Assembly: GCA_002104945.1 (NCBI GenBank)
Contig: MCFH01000072.1
Coordinates: forward strand, 124,001 to 188,000
From: Piromyces finnis
Taxonomy: Eukaryota; Neocallimastigomycota; Neocallimastigomycetes; Neocallimastigales; Neocallimastigaceae
DNA: 64,000 bases
Direction of reading: 5' to 3'
The notes beneath the pieces are model-generated. The model saw nothing but the letters and a program-made list of their open reading frames with translations. It searched no databases and had not been told where the DNA came from. A program made the position numbers and the translations under genes. The first letter of the stretch is position 1, and every line of letters starts with the position of its first letter. Below, in pieces: positions 51,142 through 64,000 of this stretch.

Positions 51142-54100
51142 TTATTCTTTAAGCAATTTTATAATTTGACTTTGCTTAGATAATGATAATAATGGACCAA
51201 TGGTAGCTAATATTGCTGAAACAATACAACATCCAACAACAACTAGTATTAATATGTATGGGAATGAGAAAGATAATGGTATATGAATAAATTCAGTTCT
51301 TTGTTTCATTATAGTAATTCCTAAAATGTATCCAACAATGATCTAAAGAAAAAAAAAATAAATAAATAAAAAAATTTATTGATTTTATAAATATTATTAT
51401 ATTTGAATTATTATTATTATTATTTCTAAATTTTATATAGATAAGAAAACCTACACCAAGAATACCAGCACTCATTAAAATGGTAAATCCTTCATAAATG
51501 TAAATTTTTATTAAACTAAATCTATTTACACCAAGTGACCTTAAAATACCAATTTCTTGTTTTTGTTCCATTATATTCATATACATAATATTACTTAAAC
51601 TGAAGAACGCAATTAAAGAGAATGCTACAGTGATAACACTAAAAGCATAATTAAGAATTGTTCTAACATCTTCAGTAAATTCTAATTCATCATCTAATGT
51701 CTCTACATTGACACGCATATTAAAGACTGTTAACATTTGGGATTTGATTTTCTTTTTAATTTCTTTAGTGATATTTGCATTATATGAAATTATCATATAT
51801 TGAAGAATTATATCCTTCATGGAGGTATAGAACTCTTTTCCTAATTCATACATACCAGGGAATGAAACTAATGAGGATAAACCACTCGCCATAACTTTAG
51901 ACATATCTACAAGTGGAGCAGATTCTAAATAAGATAAAGGTTGAACTTCTCTCCAACAATAAGTTTCATTACTGAAAATATATTTTATTAATAATTTATC
52001 ATCAAATTTTCCTTCCATTACAAATTCATCTTTATATGCGACTGGGTAAATCATACGATTATCACCTTCATATGAGTAAAGTTGCTCTGTTTGTATAGAC
52101 GTTAATTGATTCGTCATTTCATTTGTGGGATATAAAAATTTTGTCTTTCCAAAAGAAGTACTTACCACATCAAAAAAGTTTGGGCTTATTGCTCTTATAT
52201 GAGTTCGATAAGGATCAACACGACCAATATTAGATATTTTTATATCACTTATATTTTTATTTTTATATACAAAATGATCCGATAAATAAGCCCAATCATT
52301 TACCTCTGGTATTGAACTTAAATATTCTTCTGCTGCCTTTAATTGTAACCAAAAACTACCAGTATTATAAATATTTTGAATATATATTCGAGCGTCTGCA
52401 CCAATTTTTGCTCTGGCACTATTTGATATAATTATTATATTAACAAAAAAAAAAAAAAAAAAGTATTATTTTTAAAAATAACAAAAAGAAAAATATATAA
52501 TTTTAAATATTTATTTTATATCTATATTTTTTATAATCATATATAATTATTATTATATTAATAATATTTTAATTTTTATTTCAACTTACTTATATTCCAT
52601 TGTATTTAATTCAACATCCGATACAGATTGTAAGAATATAATGCATGTAATACTCATAGCAAACATTAAAGCTGTCTTTTTATTTTTAAGTCTATGACTT
52701 AATAAATTTTTTTTTGTAAGAATACTAATTCCTTTTTTTTCCCAAAAGTTTATGAAAAAGACGATATACAATACTATTCGTTCTACTATTGGTTGTAAAT
52801 TCAATGATAATGTTATCATACCAAAAAGCATACATAACAAAACCGCAAATAAAATAGTTAAAACATTAGCAATATTCATACTAATTAATGATGCTGGTAA
52901 AAAGTAACATAATAACCCTCCAATAAGAGAAAAAGATCCACCAACAGCAATTAACGTTTTATTAGCTTTAATTGTTTTATAAAATTTATTCTCGACTGTA
53001 ATAATATATCCATTAAGATTATGACGACGATCCAATGAATCTCTAATATTAGATGACAACGCTTTTCTAATTGGGAAATACGAGGCTATAATTGGTACAC
53101 ATAGACCTAAACCAATACCACATAATACTGCTTTAAATGATAATATTGGTGTAATAGAATGTTTTAATGTGGTTTCAATTAGTGGTTGGAAATATATAAT
53201 TAATACTTGGGCCGTAATAAATGCTAATGCGGTTCCCGGAAGACTATATGAAATGCCTTGAACCTTTTTTTTTTTTAGTTTAAAATAAATAATATAATTA
53301 ACATAGTAAATAAGATATAAGTTTTTGGTTAAATAGCTAAATTAAAGCAATCATTTTGTATAAATTATAATAAATCCAAATATTAATAATTACCAATATC
53401 ATAAATATCATATTTTTTCTTTTCATTCCCACCATTCTTTGAATACCTAATTGATGTGTTTTTGATTCAACAGATACCATCATAAGACAATTAATTAAAA
53501 ATATCGATAATAATGCTAATAAAAGTACAATGATTGTAAATGTTAAATTTAAAAATGATGCCATTGTTGAATTTTCTTTAAATTCTTTTAAAACGTCTAA
53601 AGATGTATATATTTCATGAAAACCAAGATACCATGCGATTTTTGAACTCCATTGAATAACATCTTTCGCAATTTTATCGAAGGATTGTCCTAAATACCAG
53701 GAACTTCTAGGACCTGGTAAATTAAAAACAACATCATTAACATCTTCATAATATTTTTTATCAGTTTGTAATTTAAACATTAATGGGTAAGCTTCTATTT
53801 CAGCAAAAGATAATTCATTATCACGTATACGCATTTCTGCAATTTTTTGGTGAATTTCAGCAACATCCTGGAAAAAAGTTGTCATTTCAATAATTGCAAT
53901 ATAATTATTACTCGTAGATCCAAATTTGCACGAGGCACCACTAATTGAAAAAATATCTTCTATTTTATATGGTATAGAATATATGATTGCATCAATATTT
54001 GCTCTTATGTTTGTAAAAACTTCATTAAATGCAACTGCGTACATGTCTCTAGTACTAAATGATAGTATTATTGTATCATTAACTTTAACTTTTAAATCAT

Positions 54101-54773
54101 CTGCTAATGTATCACTGATGAGAATCTTCCCATTGGAAGGATATTTATAATTCCAATTCTTACAAATTTCCAATTTTTTTTCCTTTTCCATATCTAATAT
54201 ATATGTACTGATCTGATGATTTCGAGAGCAATCATTCAATAAATAATTACGGGATTGATACCATTTTTTATGACTATATACAACATAATCAATAGGGTTG
54301 TTTAATGAGGAATTATATGAGGAACAACTTAATAAATTATGAGCATATGCATTTCCATTTTTCCATCTAGGAGTATGTAATTGATATTTTTTTGGTAAAT
54401 TACTGTCAATCACATTAGCTACTTTAGTGTAATTTATTGGTGCTTTAAAAGGAAGTTTTATATCCATATCAATTTCACCTGAATTTTGTTCACTTAATAC
54501 TAAAAAAATAATTGGTGAGAATTTCAAGCACATAATTAAAAGAATAACAATAAATACTACTAAATAAATAGAGCAACATCCTATTAAAAAGTGACCCTTT
54601 TTACTTTTATGATCTCTTATACTAAGTCTAGTATAAAGACTTACGTCACTTATAAAATTATTAAATTTTTTAACATATCCTTTTTTTTCTGTCCCATCTT
54701 TTTCTTCTTTTACTATTGTATTTTCACTATTTTTAAGAACATAATTTATTTTATTGTTTTTTATATCATCCAT
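51142..54773 (-). CDS. FtsX/MacB-type two-domain membrane permease
   Basis: Exons (minus) are 53394-54773, 52590-53263, 51455-52418 and 51142-51342 (1072 aa). After a soluble N-terminus, a membrane segment (about 66-93) leads into a large extracytoplasmic domain with several Cys and Asn-x-Ser/Thr sites. Then three or more membrane segments carry the permease signature SVESKTHQLGIQRMVGMKRK, and a four-helix linker follows. A second copy has the same plan: one helix (LMFAMSITCIIFLQSV), a second soluble domain, then helices with MEQKQEIGILRSLGVNRFSL and a C-terminal helix pair. Duplicated FtsX domains occur in LolC/E- and MacB-type exporters, which need a separate ATPase; none is encoded nearby. 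Bacterial relatives move lipids, lipoproteins or peptides, or shear the membrane. The role in a fungus is unknown. The basic N-terminus has no signal peptide. Confidence 0.82.
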
Positions 54774-55542
54774 TTATTTATATTTTATATAAATTTAATT
54801 AATTATAATATTTATATTATGCGTATGAATTTATTTCTATAAATTTATTATTTATATGCAGTGTTTTTTTTTTTTAATTAGAAAAATAATGAAAATCTAT
54901 AATTCAATAAATATTTATAATCTTATTTAAATGTTTATTGTATTAAAGGTATTAGTAATCATATTTAAAACAAAAACTTTTTTATTTATTCAAGTAATTA
55001 TTGTAATTTATTTTGCTCTATATGATTTCTAAATAATATGAATTATAGAAAAGTAGATAAAAAAAAAATCTTCTATATTAATAAAAATAAATTTTAATAA
55101 AAATTTTATTTATTTATTATATTTTTTAATTAATTATTTTTTCTTCTATTTTTTTTTTTTTTAAATTTTTAAAAAACAAAACAAAGTATAATTAAAATAT
55201 ATTAAATTATAATTTTATTTTTTTTTCTTTTTTTGAATAAAATTAAAATTATTTTACACTATATAATACCAATAATATAATTGAATAATATAATTGGTAA
55301 TAATCTTTATTCCGAAGTAATTTTAAATAAAAAAGAACTTTATTGAAATTGATGCTATTATTTAATATTTTTTTTCAAAGGAGTTTTTCATAAAAAAAAA
55401 AGTAATTCTTTTTAAATATAAATATATGATAAAGGTATATTGAATTTTAAGTATGAAATATATCATAAATGTAAATTTTATTTATAATTTATGTAATTAT
55501 TCCAATAAAGCAAATATATTATTATGATCTTTTATTAATTAA
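54774..55542. other. Spacer between permease 5' end and CFAP74 3' end
   Basis: AT-rich with T-runs and an imperfect ACCAAT...ATTGGT inverted repeat at 55267-55300. Should hold the permease promoter. No gene seen. Confidence 0.6.
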
Positions 55543-58500
55543 TTAATCCACAACTTCAACATTTTCTGGTAGCTCAGTAATAAATTTTATTATCCAAATT
55601 CTTGAATAAGTGTTGCAATAACCTTCTACGGGTTCTTTCTCAGGCTCTCTACAATTAAAAGTACTACCAATATCCCATATTATTCCCCCTTTTAAAACTA
55701 CCTTATAACATGTTTCAATAGTTTCTGGATTAAATGTTTTTAAGGTGATTACTGATGTAGATGTATTTTGATTTCCTTTTGCGGAACTATGAGGTTTTGA
55801 AGATACTTCTGGATTATTTTGTTGCGTATTAGTTGATATATAATTGATATTAGTTGAATTATTAGTTTCATCATTATTTATTTGATTATTTTCAATTTTA
55901 TTATCTAATTGATCTGATTTCAAATTGGTATTATTATTATCATTTATTAATATACTTTTACTTTTATTATTATTAATTAAATTCTGATAATCATCTGTTA
56001 AAAATTTAAAATCAGGGTTTTTCAGTATATTTTTATTAATATGATTTGATAAATCAATTCCTTCTTTAAAATAATTACTCCAAAAGTTTAATACTGGATC
56101 TAAAATTTTTACACTAATTTTCTTTACTCCTACGTTTTCAGATGAACCACTACTTGGCTCAATAATAAATCTTCTTTTAGAATCATTATTCACTTCATCT
56201 AATGGTATTACTGTAACTGAACCATAATTATTAACAAAAAATGTATTATTATATGGTTTTATACTGAACTCTGATGGAATAATTTTTTTATTTTCTGTTT
56301 TTACAAAAGATGGAACTTTTCCATTAACAATATTAAATTCTTTTGTGAATAATACATAAACAGTTTGATTATATTTTTGACTTAAAGATCTTGATATTTT
56401 CCAAATAAATTTTAATGTTTTGTATCGTGGATGAATAAAAGTTGATACTAATGAAAGGGGTATTATATCATTAATTTCATTTGGATTAGTTTCACCTTTT
56501 TTATCTTTTGTTTTTGATACTTTCTTTGGTTCTTCTTCTATTACATTATCTTTCATATTTTGAGTTAACGACATTGGATTATTGTGATTTGCATATACCT
56601 CTAATGGAGGAATAACAGGATCTTCAATATACAAATCAGAATTATGATCAAATCCAGATAAATAAAATGAGTTTTGCCAACATCTTCCATTTACTCTAAT
56701 TTTTTGATATTCCTTTATTCCAATGATTTCAATAAAAAAGAAGTCATAATAATTATCACTCTCATGATCTGGTGAAAACTTAATACTAATTTCGATTTTA
56801 TCCATAGAAGATACTTCACCTTCATATGAATTAAAATGAAATGGAGAAATAAAATTAATATTCGAAGTTCCATTGCTTATAATTTTTTCATTGGAATCTT
56901 CCTTATCATGTACTTTATATTTAATAGGAATTGCTGTTTGATTATTTATTGTTAAAATTTGTGTTCCGATTTCACCAAGCATTATATCATTAAATTCAAT
57001 GTTTTTTGGTTCTATGGATACCTTTGGTTCAATTCCAGTACCATTTAGTTCAAGTTTAATACAAGATGTTTCAGTATAAAACTCACATATTTCTTTATAT
57101 AATACTGGTCTTATTGGTCTAAAGAGTATTTTTGCAACAAAAGTTGATTTTGGTGGTATTTCTCTTAAATAACAAACTAAATCAAAGGGTCCTACAGGAT
57201 TAAGACATTTCATATTAATTTTTTTTGGTTCATTCGATTCATTTTTTATTGGGATATCATATATGCTTTCACTATTAAGTAAAACGTTGCCGAAAAATAT
57301 TTTGGATTCTTTATTATCATTAATTAAATCTGGTTTAGTAATTGTAGTTGATACTAATAAATGAATTACAAATTCATCGTTCTGTTGATATTCTTTTTCA
57401 TTTACATCAGTTTTCATTCCAAATGGTATCTTTAATTTTGATAAATCAATATTAAAATTCTTATGTTGATTTATTTTACATGGAATTATAAAATCTAAAT
57501 TTTTAACTATTGGTGATTTTTCTGGAATAGTAATAGTGGATATTGAATTATTACTAATCGGTTTATTAGGTGTCTTTTTATTTTTTATGACTTTTTGATT
57601 AGATGACTGAGCTTGATTAGAAGAAGTAGCATTTATAGTACCTTCTTTTTTCATATTAACTTTTTTTTCATTACTTTCCTCAAAATGTACTGTTCCAATA
57701 TTCTTCAATTCATCTTCAGACATACCACCTTCTATATTATAATCAGATTCTGATGGGAAAAATGAAATATCAAGATATTCATAATCAAGAGGCTTTAATG
57801 TACCCTCCTGAGGGGTGATTCTAATGCAATTATATATTCTATTTTTATTTTCTATTGGTATATCAGTAATTAATTTCTTACTTAAGTCAATTTCTTGTGC
57901 CTTAAAGAGCACAGGCATTCCAAATTTAAAATCAAACATACTTTGAGATTTAAAATTATCAGAATTTTTCCAATTATTGCCATCATTATGTATCATACCA
58001 ATATATGTAGTATTAACTTTTCCAATAGATGTTGTAGACAATTTGATATAATTCTCTGATAACCTAAGAGCTGATTGAACACCATTTCCAGTACACATTA
58101 TTTCAAATTTTAACCCATGATCCGTATATCCTATAATTTTCATATTACTTCCATTATATTTTATTGTTTCTAATGGTTGAAATATTAAATATACCTCAAT
58201 AACTTCACGAGACTTTAATTTAATTATTGGTTTATTTTGAGAGTTTAATACTGATAAAACAGGATTCTTTGATTGGAAATATAATTTTTGAGGTAAAAGT
58301 GAATTATTTGTGATTTTAATTGGAAAATATCCTTTTTCACATATGGAAATATTTTTAAAATCTATTAATCCATTAGGTTCTACTTTTATTCCAACAGATG
58401 TAATTCTTCCTTTTAACAAAATTGGTATAGGACATTTGACATTACCATATATATATGTAATTATTACAGGTATTTCAAAATATTCATCAATAAGATCTCT

Positions 58501-61500
58501 TTTTAAACTAATTTTCTTTTGGATTTTTATTTTAAACCATATTGAAAATGGTTCTTTTGGTTGAGCAAATGCAAATTGAGGACTTAATTCAAAAGATTCA
58601 ATAAATGATGGTAATGATTTTATATAAAATTGACTTTGATCTGTTATATTTAATCCCATATTTTTAAAGATATTAATGTCAATGTCTTCCAAAAGATTAC
58701 CATTTGCTTTGTAGAATTTATCATTTGCTAAAGCAACTGTAAATTTTAATGCCATATTGGATTCATTTTTTATTTGAACTCTATTTCTATATAAACTTCC
58801 AGCTACACATAATTTAAAATCTAATACATTATTATCTATAAACATAGGAACTTCTAATGCATGACCAATACATTTTATATATATTGGTTTTGCACTTTTA
58901 TTATCAAATTCAATAATAAATAACTTTACATCTTCTCTAAATTGTAAAGATACATTATTTATTAGGTTATCACTTGGAGAATGAGGCTCATATTGAGGTG
59001 AATATTTAATATTAATATTAATATTTTTATCTCTTATCAATTGACCATTGGAATTTTTTATGACTGAAAATAATGGTTCTTTACTAGAATTTCCAACTAT
59101 ATTTTGTTGAACTGTTTTATTTTTTATATTATTTATACTATTTGTCAGGTTATTATCCTCTATTGTATTTTCTTTAATAACTAAATCATTTGTAATATTA
59201 ATTTCACTTTTTGATAAATCATAAGTATTATTTATAAAGCTATTTGAGGAATTTAATTTTTCATCATTATTATTATCGTTTAATTCATTATTTTCAAATA
59301 TTTCAGTACTTTCTATTGGTCTTATAGAATATGATGTTTCTATAGCTCCAATATTTCCAATTTCTATAATTTTATTAATGAATCCTCCTGAAATACATTT
59401 TCCAAAATATATTTCAATTTCATTATCATTAATTATTTGATTTGATGCATATTTTTTATTTGGATCATCACTACTTGCATTAAGTAATTGCGAATTATCA
59501 CGTAATTTTTTATTAAGATTTTTACCATTAATAGATATGATTTTTGGAATACATTGTTTTACACAACAGTTAATTGGTATCTTAAATATTCCTCCATATG
59601 CCGCTTCAAAGTTAATACTTGAATTTGTAATATTTTCATTAAAGCCATTTGGACAATTGAAAATAATATCGATTTTGCATGTCATTCCAGCTGACATCAT
59701 ACCTTGTAGCTTATATTGAACTTCAAAATATGATGCTATTTCAATAGGAAGTGGTAAAAGTTTAAAAGTATTTACTCTACATGAGGTATTAGTTAATGTT
59801 ACTTTTTTAACATATCTTTTTCCTGATTCAAAATCTTCAAATGACAAACTTGAAGGTTTTGCAGAAAATGGAATAATATTTTTATCTAGTTGATTGACTG
59901 TTTCATTTTTTATTTCTTTTACACTAGGAAGTGGGATATGTACTCTTTCGACTTTATTATTATTATTAAATTTATTTATATCCGATTTTTCTATTTCATT
60001 TAATTCACTATTAATTTTCGTAGTTTTTGTATTATCACTATCATAATGATACTTTATGCCTTTCTTTTCAAAATTTAATGAATTTTGTTGTTTTTTTGAA
60101 ATATCATTAAGATTTGATATTTGAATTTCTTTTTCACATGATTTTGTTATACCATCAATATTAAAACTGATATTTTTATCATTATAATTTTCTTTTTTTT
60201 TATCACCATTAGTATCATTTTCTAATGTAATTGTTTTATCTTTAGAATATGAAGCATTCTTCGTTAAAGTATCTATATTATCGTCATCTAATAAATATTC
60301 TTTATGATCTTCAATCAATTTTGAATAATATATATCTTTTTTTCTATTATTTATCACATCAGTATATTTTAATATATTTTTATCTTTAATTTCTTTTTGT
60401 TCTTCATCAATAATTTTATTTATAATATTATTACTATTTAAATGTTGATGTATTTTATTTTTTTTAATATTATCATTAATTATAAATCTTCTAGCCTCTA
60501 TATATTTTACTGGATTATTTAGTTGAAATTCATATTTCGATATTTCAGGTAAAGGATATTTTGTTTTTTTTAAATTTTGCTTATTTTGATTAATTTCATT
60601 ATTTAGTAAATGTAAGGTTTCTAATTTTCTATTAATTTCCTTATTTTTTTGCTCTTCATTTTTAATATTTTCAATTTTATTCTGATTTCGAATTATTAAA
60701 TAATTAATAATTATTTTGATATAAATATATAAATATAAATAATATATTATTTATAATGTTAAAAATTGTATAATTTTAAACATTTCTTTATTTACCTGGT
60801 TTTTAACTTTTAAAACTCTCATATATGCTTCTTTTCTTTTTTTGTTATTTCTTTTCTCTAGCGATTTATTTTTTAAATTTTCCAAATATTTTTTTTCTTT
60901 TTCATCCCTTTTTTTTTGCTTTTCATTTGAAATTAATTTTAAACATTTATAATGCTCCATTTTTGATAATCTTTTAGAAGTTATTAACATTTCTTTTAAT
61001 CTTTCCTTCTCCAACTCTACAGTTAAATAATCCAGGTCTTTGATTTTTTCATATTCAAGTGTAGAAATACCTAATCTTAAACCAATATTTATTCTTTTTT
61101 CATTTAATAAGTCAATTATTTTTTTTGATAATAATAACATTTTATATTTGTCTTTGTGTTCAATATACATATTTCTATATTTAATATCCTCTCGTAGTTC
61201 TCGAGACATAGGAACTCTCAATTGGTATGCATGGTTTATATTATATTCAAAATCAACAAATGAATTACTTATATCTATATCTGGTACTTTTTGTTTAGCA
61301 TATTCACATAATTTTATTGTATTATTAACATAATCCATCAATAAAACATTTGCTGTATTCTATAATATATGTTCTAATTAATATAAATATATAATAAAGA
61401 GTATAATATTATTTATCATATAATATATACCTGTATACTTAGTATATCATTTTTAATCTCATTAAATAATTTTTCATCTTCCTTTAATTTATTTCTTTTT

Positions 61501-62447
61501 TCATTTATTTCCCTTTTTTGTTTGAAAAAATCTTTTTGAGCTATTTCAGAATTAAATTTTTTTGACTGATTATCTGAACTTAAATGATATTTATTTTTAT
61601 AATCCATATATTTCTCTAATATTTTATTTTTACTATTTTTATATGATTCTCCAGAAATATCTGGTAAATCATTAAGCGAATCCATATTTTGAAATAAATT
61701 ATTATATTTAAATATAAATTCTTCATATTTTCTATCCTTATCATTTTCTATGCTAATTTTTTTGATAATATTATTTTCTTGATCTTGAATTTTAACATTA
61801 TTTATATTATTATAATTCTCTTCATTTTCGCTCTTTTTGAAATATTTATCTAAAATGTTATCTAGTTTATTTTTATCTTCCATTTTTGATTTAAATTCGT
61901 GATACATTCGTTCATCAGGATCATCTATATTATATGCATTTATATTATTTTCATCAATTACACGAAAATCTTCTTTATTCTCTTGAAAATAACCAGGAAA
62001 TAAGTTCTTATCATTATATATAAAATTAAATATTTCATCATTATTGTATAATTCAGTCCATTCTTCATCATTAATTTGATCTCTTGCATCTTCATATTGA
62101 TCTTCGTCAAAAAGATTACTTTCTTCATCGCTACTGAAAATCCATGGATTACTAGGAAAACTATCGTTATCATGGTCATCATCTTCAAAAGGATAATTAA
62201 TATCTTCACGACTTTCATAATTATCATATTCGTTTTTAGGCATTACCATATCATCATAGTATTTCAAATGATATACTTCAGTATCAATCAATTTATTTTC
62301 ATTATTAACTAATTCTGTTTTTAAAGTAGTTTCATCCTTTTCAGTATTATTATCATTGTCTATAATATTTTCATTACTCTCATCATTTTTTTCATCTTTA
62401 TAAATAACTTCTTCATTATTTGTATTATTATCTATAGTTGTTTCCAT
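55543..62447 (-). CDS. CFAP74: CFAP74, flagellar central-apparatus protein
   Basis: Exons (minus) are 61431-62447, 60796-61359 and 55543-60681 (2239 aa, introns phase 0). CFAP74/FAP74 belongs to the C1a projection of the flagellar central pair. Layout: a very acidic N-terminus (about 1-200), then a long Lys/Glu coiled coil (about 290-700). A series of immunoglobulin-like ASH/MSP repeats runs from about residue 800. Diagnostic sequence includes LSFEDFESGKRYVKKVTLTN and QGMMSAGMTCKIDIIFNCPN. Later ASH copies carry TLKPLDYEYLDISFFPSESD and PPKSTFVAKILFRPIRPVLY. It is much longer than animal CFAP74, largely through Asn/Lys/Ser-rich inserts between ASH domains. The first exon is joined by splice signals and by fit to the acidic N-terminus of the family. 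It is head to tail with the EFHC-like gene, another flagellar gene. Confidence 0.87.
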
Positions 62448-62861
62448 AATTTCAAATTTATATATTTTAATTTTTTTTTTTATTAATAAATAATAAATAA
62501 TTTTATTAATAATACAAATCTCAAAAATTATACTGCTTTAAAAAATAATTTCATTTAATTAAAAAATTATTTGAAATAATATAAACATTTTTAATTTTTA
62601 TACAAAACTTTAAAAAGTGTAAATTTATTTGAATAAATACTTTCCATTTTTATAAAATGTTGGTTATTGATATACATTTAATTTAAAATATATTAATCTA
62701 ATGTATATTTAATTAATAATTATTTGTATACAAAGTTTTATAATTAAAAACAACTATTTTTATGTAGTTAATAAAATATAATGTAATTATAAGAATTAAT
62801 AATAACTATATATAATTTCAATAATAATAATAATAAATAGTAAAAGTTAATAAGATTTTAA
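62448..62861. other. Spacer between CFAP74 and the EFHC-like gene
   Basis: AT-rich spacer holding the CFAP74 promoter and the 3' end of the EFHC-like gene. No element recognised. Confidence 0.65.
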
Positions 62862-64000
62862 TTATTCTTTAGACATATTTTCATTAGCTTTTGGGAACAT
62901 CTGTGGATGATTTTTCATGAAATTAATTGCAAATTCATCAGCTCCAACAATAACAAACGGATGTGACCAGAACTTAAGTTGTGCACCTTTTAATATATAT
63001 TTTTAAATTTTAAAATAAATATTTAATTTATAAATATATATAGAGAGAATAATATAGCATTATATTACCTATATAGAAATCTTCTGTCTTAAATGTTTCA
63101 GTTGATGCTGGATTATTAGGTTCTTTTTTTATAACATTACGTTCTTAATCATATAAACATATATTTAATTAATATATTATTCCTTTAAAAGTTATGTAAT
63201 TTATAAAATAAATACTACCTAAAAACTTTGTATGTATAATACCACTATTTCTTTGTTGTGGTTCATATACACTAATTGTATCATCTTCTAAATAATATGT
63301 AATTATAAATCTTCTATCTAAATCAATTTGCTTTTCAGTATTTAAAACAGCAAGATATCTAAGATTTACATGCTCCCAGTTAATAAATTTTTGGAAATCT
63401 CTTTTAGCTGGTTTTTCAACCAATGGAGAAGCTGGTGGTATCTCATATGATTCATCTTCAACATTATCATATTTTTCAAATTCTATATTTTCTAGCATTC
63501 TAATACCATATTTTTCATAGTAATAATTGCGAGTAAATTCATCACAATCACATATAACGACTTTTCTATTATAAATATCTAAAGTTACACCAATACCTAA
63601 GTCATAATCTCTATAATATTCATTTGTTGGTGATTCTTTACATTTTTCCATATTAATATCTTGTAATGCAACTTTCTTTGGTAAACTAGATCTTCTAAGA
63701 AATTGAGTTGATTCATTTCTACCAGAATTTTGAGGGTAATGTTCTAAAATTTCAATTGTATCATCTGATAAATAATAATGTAAAATCTTTATTTATATAA
63801 ATATTGTAAAATATTGTATATTAATTCATCAATAAATCAATTATAGCAAATATTTATGTATAGAATTGTATATAATCAATTATTTATTTACCAATTTACG
63901 TTTATCCCCAAACATAGAATTTCTATCATCCCAAATACAATAAAATCTTAAAACATGTCTATCATTTTCTAAAAATTGTCTTAAACTATAATCAGCTTTA
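62862..64000 (-). CDS. EFHC/RIB72-like DM10-domain flagellar protein (5' end outside window)
   Basis: Exons in the window (minus) are 63892-64000 (partial), 63219-63786, 63069-63143 and 62862-62986. The visible part has the second DM10 domain (VLRFYCIWDDRNSMFGDKRK, HYYLSDDTIEILEHYPQNSG, VVICDCDEFTRNYYYEKYGI). The third follows (LRYLAVLNTEKQIDLDRRFI, TYYLEDDTISVYEPQQRNSG, TEDFYIGAQLKFWSHPFVIV). EFHC1/RIB72 proteins lie inside flagellar doublet microtubules. The family normally continues to a C-terminal EF-hand. Here the protein stops about 20 residues after the third DM10 domain, ending MSKE, so the EF-hand is absent or lies in an unseen exon. The first DM10 domain should be beyond position 64000. 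Confidence 0.85.

Overview
This window looks like nuclear DNA of an anaerobic gut fungus (Neocallimastigomycota, the Neocallimastix/Piromyces/Anaeromyces type). The DNA is extremely AT-rich. Genes are split by short introns of GTAAGT/GTATNT...TAG type, and intergenic spaces are nearly pure A/T. The proteins are Asn/Lys-rich. The gene content combines fungal genes (SVF1, ARV1, THI80, SLU7), flagellar genes kept only in zoosporic fungi (PIERCE, CFAP74, an EFHC/RIB72 relative) and a plant-cell-wall-degrading GH26 mannanase with a small Cys-rich module typical of gut-fungal enzymes. The genus assignment is inference. No tRNA, rRNA, transposase, CRISPR array or virus-like gene was seen.

Layout, left to right. 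1-4000 (+): C-terminal part of a soluble-adenylyl-cyclase (ADCY10)-like protein with a degenerate P-loop. 4687-6402 (-): secreted GH26 enzyme with a hydrophobic, GPI- or tail-anchor-like C-terminus. 7962-9432 (+): thiamine pyrophosphokinase. 9847-12600 (-): splicing factor SLU7. 12952-14365 (-): ARV1. 15285-18837 (-): SWT1-like PIN endoribonuclease. 19612-20205 (+): PIERCE-type ciliary microtubule inner protein. 21211-22223 (-): GrpE/Mge1. 24930-30827 (-): a diaphanous-type formin with an N-myristoylation motif. 34420-35058 (+): unrecognised single-exon gene. 36018-37913 (+): SVF1. 38491-40891 (+): unrecognised multi-exon gene with a tentative RGS-like helical region. 41187-42905 (-): TRM9 tRNA methyltransferase. 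46467-48012 (+): MATH-BTB protein. 48908-50582 (+): deoxyhypusine synthase. 51142-54773 (-): FtsX/MacB-type permease with two permease domains. 55543-62447 (-): CFAP74. 62862-64000 (-, cut by the window edge): EFHC/RIB72-like DM10 protein.

Exon-intron structures were built by hand. They follow splice signals, reading-frame continuity (all proposed exon sums stay in frame) and protein family similarity; no alignment or RNA data were available. The genes do not form an operon or an obvious pathway. The clearest themes are flagellum building (PIERCE, CFAP74, EFHC), RNA processing and translation (SLU7, SWT1, TRM9, deoxyhypusine synthase), and lipid, organelle and cytoskeleton maintenance (ARV1, SVF1, GrpE, formin).

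The points most worth following up are the membrane-anchored, degenerate-module GH26 enzyme, the lysine-less P-loop of the cyclase-like protein, the two-domain FtsX-type permease in a fungus, the duplicated exon motif in SWT1, the unrecognised genes at 34.4 and 38.5 kb, and a long near-perfect hairpin in the 42.9-46.5 kb intergenic region.
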